A stretch of 11,629 nucleotides of DNA from a bacterium (lineage in GTDB: Bacteria > Blakebacterota > Blakebacteria > Blakebacterales > Blakebacteraceae). The notes under the pieces were generated by a model. That model saw only the letters and a program-made list of their open reading frames with translations, made no database searches and had not been told where the DNA came from. Where the stretch lies: positions 1 to 11,629 of the forward strand of contig JALGWK010000043.1 in NCBI GenBank assembly GCA_025774205.1. Reading direction: 5' to 3'. The position numbers and the translations under genes are program-made. Below are positions 6,945 to 11,629 of this stretch, piece after piece. Numbering within the stretch: position 1 is the first letter of the stretch; every line of letters begins with the position of its first letter.

Positions 6945-7907
6945 ATGATCGAAGAGATCCGTATCGAAAACCTGGATCCGGCGGCATTCATCGAGGATCA
7001 GGTGAGTCACATTGCCGGCAAGGTCGGCGATGGTCTGGCGATCAATGCCCTTTCGGGCGGGGTCGACTCATCGGCGGTCACCATGCTGGGACACAGGGCG
7101 ATCGGCGATAACTGCCGGACCTATTTCGTAGAGAACGGCCTGATGCGGAAGGGTGAGCCGGAGCAGGTCGTCTCCCTCTTCGCCGAACTGGGAGTGCATG
7201 TCGAGGTCATCGACGCCAAGGAAGAGTTCTTCGAAGCGCTGAGGGGCGTGGTCGATCCCGAGGAGAAACGGGAGGCCATAACCCAGACCTTCTATAAGGA
7301 AGTATTCGGCCGGCTGGTGAAGGAGAGCGGCGCGAAGCATCTCCTCCAGGGCACGATCCTGACCGACGTGGATGAGACCGTGGCCGGGATCAAGCGGCAG
7401 CACAATGTCTTTGAACAACTGGGGATCGATCCGCAGGAGACCTTCGGCTACCAGATCATCGAACCCCTGCTGCAGATCCGCAAAGACGGCGTCCGGAAGG
7501 TCGCCGAAGCTCTCGATCTGCCTGAATCAACCTGGAACCGGATGCCCTTCCCCGGTCCGGCCCTCTCGGCCCGCGTGATCGGTGAGGTCACCCCGGAACG
7601 GATTGACCTGGTGCGGCACGCGACCTCCATCACTGAAGAGGAACTCGAAGACATCGACGCCTTCCTGAAGCTGGCCATCATTCATGAGGACCGGGTGACT
7701 GGGATGCGCGACGGTAAGCGGGAGTTCGGCTTCCAGATCGAAGTCAGATGCTGGGACAGCATCGACGCGCGGATCGGCACTCCGACGAATATCCCGTTCG
7801 AGACGCTGACAGGTCTCTCCGATCGACTTGTCAACGAGGTACCCGGCGTGGTGAGCGTGACGTATAACATCGCCTCCAAGCCGCCCTCCACCATGGAACC
7901 GGTGTAG
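6945..7907 (+). CDS. GMP synthase-like PP-loop ATPase, stand-alone synthetase subunit (GuaAb type), divergent
   Basis: This is a 320-residue protein equal to the C-terminal part of GMP synthase. The PP-loop SGGVDSS (37-43) binds ATP, and QGT (135-137), PFPGP (201-205), VNEVPGVV (296-303) and the C-terminal SKPP (311-314) match the ATP-pyrophosphatase and XMP-binding/dimerization parts. GMP synthase aminates XMP to GMP. Here the glutamine amidotransferase domain is missing, as in two-subunit archaeal-type enzymes, and no partner glutaminase is in the window. Several usual residues differ: FVENG for FVDHG, RQHNVFEQ for SHHNVGGLPE, PGPAL for PGPGL, no WAR-type motif near 280, and a C-terminus TMEPV in place of TIEWE. 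It may be a true GMP synthase subunit or a paralogue acting on another acid substrate. The ATG at 6945 is preceded by GGAG at eight bases. A longer frame from 6867 adds residues with no family match. Confidence 0.88.
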   Translation: MIEEIRIENLDPAAFIEDQVSHIAGKVGDGLAINALSGGVDSSAVTMLGHRAIGDNCRTYFVENGLMRKGEPEQVVSLFAELGVHVEVIDAKEEFFEALRGVVDPEEKREAITQTFYKEVFGRLVKESGAKHLLQGTILTDVDETVAGIKRQHNVFEQLGIDPQETFGYQIIEPLLQIRKDGVRKVAEALDLPESTWNRMPFPGPALSARVIGEVTPERIDLVRHATSITEEELEDIDAFLKLAIIHEDRVTGMRDGKREFGFQIEVRCWDSIDARIGTPTNIPFETLTGLSDRLVNEVPGVVSVTYNIASKPPSTMEPV

Positions 7908-7942
7908 GGAGTGGTCCCGGGAGGATCGACGCGGGTACGACC

Positions 7943-9379
7943 ATGACTGATATCCCTGCCGACAGGGTCGACCGATTCATCCCCCGGTCAATCAACCCGA
8001 TTAAAGTCGGGCGGGTCGTGATCTTCAGCGCGGAGAAACGGATCCGGGAGACCACCACGATCCTCGCGGAGAACATACCCTGGACCAGTGTTGATCTCGT
8101 AAGCGATCCTCAATCGGTCAATGACTACCGTGCTGAGATGCCGATCGTCTTTATTCTCGATGATACCGCCCTGCCCCTGGTCGACATTGAAACCGTACGA
8201 TCCAACAATCCCGACAGTGTGATCGTCCTGGTCACTGCCAACACCTTTCTCCAGAGTTCCGCCCCCCAGCCAGCTCGTGAGAGGTACCCCTACTCGGCGC
8301 AGGCTGACCTCGTGTTCGCATACGATTCCGATACCTGCGCCCCGGCCCTGATCATCCCGGCGGCGGTCAGAGCGGCCGAAGATCTGATCAATATCCGGCA
8401 ATCGGGACGTATACGGCGGTTCGTCTTCCTTGTCGTCGATGACGAACCCCGGTGGGTATCACAGTTTCTCCCGGTCCTTTACAGCATCATCGGTCAGCGG
8501 GCAGCAGTGATGATCGCCAGAACATATGAGGAAAGCCTGAAATTCCTGTTCGGGACAGGTGATGAGGACCTGATCGAAGATCCCGGATCAGAGACCACCG
8601 GTCAGGGTAAGGACACGGTAATTCTGATCACCGACCTCATCTTTCCCCGGGGTGATGAACTCGACAGCGACACCGGACCGGATCTGATCCGACTCGTCAC
8701 CCGCCATTTTCCGCGGATCCCGATTGTTATCGCTTCGAAGGCTGATGAGGCGGAGGCCTTCAGAAGTGATTGTCATATCCTGCCGAAGGGGGATCCGGGA
8801 AGCCTGGTGGAGTTGAGGGAGTATATCCTCGATCACGCCGGTATCGGTGATTTCCTGGTATTGGACGAGCATGGTGGTGTTCTCTTCCGGATCACGAATA
8901 TTCACGAGATGTATAATGTGCTCTGTTTCGCCGAGTGGGAGGGGCCTGAGGGCAAGAAATTCCGTGACATCTTCGAGGCGTACGGTCAACGGGACGCTTT
9001 CTCCACCTGGCTCTATATGCACAGTTACCGGGAGCTGGGAGACATCATCCGGCCTGACCGGAGTCAGGGATTGCAGTTGATCTCCTTCCTGAAGGAACAT
9101 ATCGAAAAAGAGATTCAGAAACTCGACACCACCCCGCTGATCATCGGCACGGAGCACGTGTTCACCCTTCACGATCTCCTGGCAACCCTGAAGTCGGTAT
9201 CTCAGGAAGTCATCCAGAATCTGGCGGATAACGATGTCATTTCATCCTGGCTCGACTGGCAGGGGTATTCGCTGCTCGCTGAAGAGGTACGGCCGATCCA
9301 TGGGAGTGGAGAAAACCAGCGGGAGACTATCATGAATGCGATCGAGCGCCGGATACATGATTACAGGATCGAGGGCTGA
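7943..9379 (+). CDS. Tandem receiver protein: pseudo-receiver, canonical receiver, and duplicated C-terminal WL...RP module
   Basis: This is a 478-residue soluble protein. Residues about 22-150 look like a degenerate receiver. Residues about 158-300 form a second receiver with all key positions: the acidic pair Asp166/Asp167 in VVDDE, phospho-acceptor Asp231 in LITDL, Ser265 in IASK, and Lys282 in LPKGD. Then come GIGDFLVLD (300-308) and AFSTWLYMHSYRELGDIIRP (352-371), with a similar segment DVISSWLDWQGYSLLAEEVRP at 431-451, so the C-terminal module appears duplicated. There is no DNA-binding or enzymatic output domain. From memory, the same order (pseudo-receiver, receiver, GFGDF, FSxWL) precedes the PEP/pyruvate-binding domain in large Bacteroidetes proteins; here that enzyme part is absent. 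The gene follows the GMP-synthase-like gene by 35 bases. GGGAGG at 7919-7924 is 18 bases before the ATG, unusually far, so the start is only fairly sure. The partner kinase is unknown. Confidence 0.85.
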   Translation: MTDIPADRVDRFIPRSINPIKVGRVVIFSAEKRIRETTTILAENIPWTSVDLVSDPQSVNDYRAEMPIVFILDDTALPLVDIETVRSNNPDSVIVLVTANTFLQSSAPQPARERYPYSAQADLVFAYDSDTCAPALIIPAAVRAAEDLINIRQSGRIRRFVFLVVDDEPRWVSQFLPVLYSIIGQRAAVMIARTYEESLKFLFGTGDEDLIEDPGSETTGQGKDTVILITDLIFPRGDELDSDTGPDLIRLVTRHFPRIPIVIASKADEAEAFRSDCHILPKGDPGSLVELREYILDHAGIGDFLVLDEHGGVLFRITNIHEMYNVLCFAEWEGPEGKKFRDIFEAYGQRDAFSTWLYMHSYRELGDIIRPDRSQGLQLISFLKEHIEKEIQKLDTTPLIIGTEHVFTLHDLLATLKSVSQEVIQNLADNDVISSWLDWQGYSLLAEEVRPIHGSGENQRETIMNAIERRIHDYRIEG

Positions 9380-9415
9380 TTACAGCATGACCGGAAACAC
9401 TGCCGGCCGGACGAT

Positions 9416-10054
9416 ATGAGCAGGGATCACTACCAGTGGATGGCGCGACTCTACGATCCGGTGATCGGTCGGTTCAACCGGGTCCTGAGAGAGATAGCGA
9501 TGTCGATGCTCCCGCCCTGTGAAGGAGCGAACGTTCTCGATGTCGGATGCGGGACCGGGCTGCACCTGGAACTCTACGCCCGATCCGGATGCCGGATCTC
9601 AGGCGTAGATCTTTCGCCGGCGATGCTTGCGATCGCCCGGAAACGGCTCGGTGATGAGGCCGATCTCAGAGAGGTTGACGCCCGGGAGATGCCGTTCGAC
9701 GACAATGCATTTGAGGTAGTTCTCGCCTCCCTCTTCCTCCACGAACACCCGCCGGAAATACGGATGACGATCCTGGAGCAGATGCGTCGCGTCCTGAAGC
9801 CGGATGGCCGATTGCTGATCCTCGATTTCCATCCCGGCCCATTCACGGGGATCAGGGGGCACTGGACGAACGCGGTCATCACCGTCGCGGAACGGTTCGC
9901 CGGACGGGAGCACTTCCTCAATTCCCGCTTCTTCCTCGCCAACCAGGGAATGCTCCCGCTCGTCGAAGATTTCGGGATGACGATCGAGGAGATGAAGGTC
10001 GTCGCGGGCGGCACCATGGGACTCTATCTGCTGCGAAAAGGAGTAACTCGATGA
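9416..10054 (+). CDS. Class I SAM-dependent methyltransferase (UbiE/Methyltransf_11-like)
   Basis: This is a 212-residue protein with the complete SAM-binding core. Motif I is VLDVGCGTG (40-48), Asp65 in GVDLSP should bind the SAM ribose, DAREMPF (88-94) marks motif II, FEVVLASLFLHE (99-110) follows, and RRVLKPDGRLLILDF (124-138) is the classic post-core strand. The N-terminal WMARLYDPVIGRF resembles UbiE and phospholipid or quinone methyltransferases, which suggests a small or lipid-like substrate, but this cannot be fixed. It is unrelated in detail to the methyltransferase of the other block. No strong ribosome site precedes the ATG, and the gap after the receiver gene is 36 bases. Its TGA overlaps the ATG of the following secreted protein (ATGA at 10051-10054), so the two are likely translated together. 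Confidence 0.9.
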   Translation: MSRDHYQWMARLYDPVIGRFNRVLREIAMSMLPPCEGANVLDVGCGTGLHLELYARSGCRISGVDLSPAMLAIARKRLGDEADLREVDAREMPFDDNAFEVVLASLFLHEHPPEIRMTILEQMRRVLKPDGRLLILDFHPGPFTGIRGHWTNAVITVAERFAGREHFLNSRFFLANQGMLPLVEDFGMTIEEMKVVAGGTMGLYLLRKGVTR

Positions 10055-11535
10055 GGCGTTCGGGAGTATTGAGCCTGTTGTGCGTAATCTGCCTGTCGAT
10101 TCTGAACAGCGCCCCGACAGTCCTGGCCCAGTCGGCTCGGAGCCCCCTGCTCGATTCGTTCGAAGAGTACCTGGCGATCCGGGACGCGTCTGAATTCAGA
10201 CTCGAGTGGGTGCCGCTCGGACCGGTCATGAATTCCGCCCGGGTCGAGGCGGTGCAGGGAGATCCCCGGTCACCCGCTACCATGTATGCGGCGTTCGGAT
10301 CGGGCAACCTCTGGAAGACCACCGACCACGGACTCACCTGGCGACCGATCTTCGAGGATCAGTCAGCCCTCGGCATCGGTGACATCGCCCTGGCGCCGTC
10401 GAATCCGGATGTCATCTGGCTCGGATCGGGGGAGAGTCTCAAGAAAGCGCGCAACTTCACCATGCCGGGCACCGGGGTGTTCCGCTCCGATGACGCCGGC
10501 GAGACCTGGCGGAACGTGGGCCTGCCCGACTCATACCACATCGGCGAGATCGCGGTGCACCCGGGCGATCCCGACATCGCCTTCGTGGCGGTGCAGGGTC
10601 ACTTCTGGTCTACAAATCCGAACCGGGGGCTCTACCGGACCGTCGACGGCGGCGAGTCGTGGGAGCATGTGCTCTACGTGAACGAGCGAACCGGGGCAAA
10701 TGACGTCGTCATCGCCCCCTCCGATCCCGACCGGGTGTATGTCTCGATGTGGGAGAACAATCCGGGGGTGGCGGGACCGGAGAGCGGCGTCTGGTACAGC
10801 GCCGACGGCGGCGCGACCTTCACCCGGGCCCGGGACGGTTTTCCTGATGGCGACATGACAGGACGGATCGGCGTGGCAGTTTCCTGGACCGATCCCCTGA
10901 AAGCCTATGCCTTCGTCGACAACCTGAACCGGACCGGACGGCAGGAGGGGAAGGGCGAGGTCTACCGTACCCTCGACGGCGGGGTGACCTGGAACCGTAC
11001 CCACGAGGAGGAACTGCTGAACCTGGCCGGTCTTGGCTGGTACTTCGTCGATTGCCATGTGAATCCGCGGGATGACGACGAGATCTGGGCCCTCGGGGTA
11101 CAGACTGCCCACAGCGCCGACGGGGGTAAGACCTTCAGCCTGATGGGCGGCGAGGTCTACCACCTCTTCCCCAATCCGGCGGAGATGCTCCAATCCCGAC
11201 CGTCTCCTCCTGGGCAACGACGGCGGCTTCTTCGTCAGCTACGACCGGGCGGAAACGTGGATGCACTACAACAACATCCCGGCCGGGGAGTTCTACGACA
11301 TCGCGGTCGACAACCAGTATCCCTACCGGGTCTACGGCGGAACCCAGGACGACTCTTCCGTCATGGGCCCCTCCCGGGAGTGGCAGGCGAAGTACCCCGA
11401 CGACTGGCAGTACGTCTGGCTCGACTCATGGTCGGGCGGCGACGGCTGTTATACCCTGCCCGATCCGATCGATCCGAATATCGTCTACTTCTCGAGCCAG
11501 AACGGCGGAATCCGCCGCAAGGACATGGCGGCTGA
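10051..11535 (+). CDS. Secreted BNR/sortilin-like beta-propeller protein, N-terminal part; frame lost near 11191
   Basis: The first 26 residues form a Sec signal (MRRSG, a hydrophobic core, then TVLA before Gln27). The mature protein carries Asp-box (BNR) repeats, each a hairpin of the form S/T-x-D-x-G-x-T-W: KTTDHGLTW (89-97), RSDDAGETW (145-153), RTVDGGESW (196-204), YSADGGATF (249-257), RTLDGGVTW (306-314) and HSADGGKTF (354-362). Such propellers occur in sialidases, sortilin/VPS10-like proteins and many secreted proteins of unknown role; no sialidase catalytic set is recognised here. After about residue 380 (AEML) the frame turns into low-complexity, Pro/Arg-rich sequence with no family match and ends at TGA 11533-11535. 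The real family sequence continues in another frame (11192 onward), so this 494-residue product is probably a truncated or artefactual form. Start ATG overlaps the methyltransferase stop by four bases. Confidence 0.85.
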   Translation: MRRSGVLSLLCVICLSILNSAPTVLAQSARSPLLDSFEEYLAIRDASEFRLEWVPLGPVMNSARVEAVQGDPRSPATMYAAFGSGNLWKTTDHGLTWRPIFEDQSALGIGDIALAPSNPDVIWLGSGESLKKARNFTMPGTGVFRSDDAGETWRNVGLPDSYHIGEIAVHPGDPDIAFVAVQGHFWSTNPNRGLYRTVDGGESWEHVLYVNERTGANDVVIAPSDPDRVYVSMWENNPGVAGPESGVWYSADGGATFTRARDGFPDGDMTGRIGVAVSWTDPLKAYAFVDNLNRTGRQEGKGEVYRTLDGGVTWNRTHEEELLNLAGLGWYFVDCHVNPRDDDEIWALGVQTAHSADGGKTFSLMGGEVYHLFPNPAEMLQSRPSPPGQRRRLLRQLRPGGNVDALQQHPGRGVLRHRGRQPVSLPGLRRNPGRLFRHGPLPGVAGEVPRRLAVRLARLMVGRRRLLYPARSDRSEYRLLLEPERRNPPQGHGG

Positions 11536-11629
11536 CCGGTCAGTGGGGATCAGGCCGCGTTTCCCGAGGGATGATGGTCGTGAACTGACCTACAACTTCA
11601 TCGCGCCCTACATTATCTCACCCCACAAC
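11192..11629 (+). pseudogene. Continuation of the BNR/sortilin-like propeller in the +1 frame, after a frameshift; runs off the window
   Basis: From the AAT at 11192 the frame is open to the last base (146 codons). It reads as the normal next part of the propeller: NPDRLLLGNDGG, then the Asp-box-like FVSYDRAETW, NNIPAGEFYDIAVDN, YRVYGGTQDD, and later GGDGCYTLPDPIDPN and RRKDMAADRS. These are the typical central motifs of long BNR/sortilin-like secreted proteins, and there is no start codon or ribosome site that would make this a separate gene. By comparison with recalled relatives, around ten residues before NPDR (a region usually rich in His and Trp, of the HHELWI type) seem to be missing. 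That fits a deletion of 3n+2 bases rather than a single-base slip. It is either a real pseudogene or an assembly or sequencing error. Confidence 0.8.

Overview
The window suggests an uncultured, probably Gram-negative bacterium with a GC-rich genome. The evidence is a lipoprotein signal, Sec signals, a bacterial Hanks-type kinase with a TolB/TPR-like sensor, and a secreted BNR-propeller protein. The mix of families resembles FCB-group and related candidate phyla, but that placement is recall and of low confidence. I see no mobile element, CRISPR array, tRNA or rRNA. No gap between genes exceeds about 200 bases.

Layout: there are two divergent blocks. Leftward from about 6745 to 1 (minus strand) lie, in transcription order: a transmembrane Ser/Thr protein kinase with a large sensor-like C-terminus; a small RsbW-like HATPase whose ribosome site overlaps the kinase stop codon; a secreted M23-type metallopeptidase; a class I methyltransferase; a YtcJ-like amidohydrolase; and a second, paralogous amidohydrolase with a lipoprotein signal, cut off by the window edge. 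All gaps are under 70 bases, so one transcript is plausible. Rightward from 6945 (plus strand) lie: a GMP-synthase-like PP-loop ATPase without a glutaminase domain; a tandem-receiver protein; a UbiE-like methyltransferase; and a secreted BNR/sortilin-like propeller that overlaps the methyltransferase by four bases and is frameshifted near 11191. Between the blocks, a 199-base region holds two back-to-back promoter candidates with a short palindrome between them.

How the genes may work together: the kinase and HATPase look like a signalling pair, and the receiver protein adds a second signalling component on the other side of the divergent promoter. The most interesting signals are: (i) the receiver protein, which resembles the N-terminal module of certain PEP/pyruvate-binding proteins but stands alone; (ii) the divergent GMP-synthase-like enzyme; (iii) the coupled kinase-HATPase pair with no visible STAS or PP2C partner; and (iv) the frameshift in the propeller gene. 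None of these is proven to be a new system.
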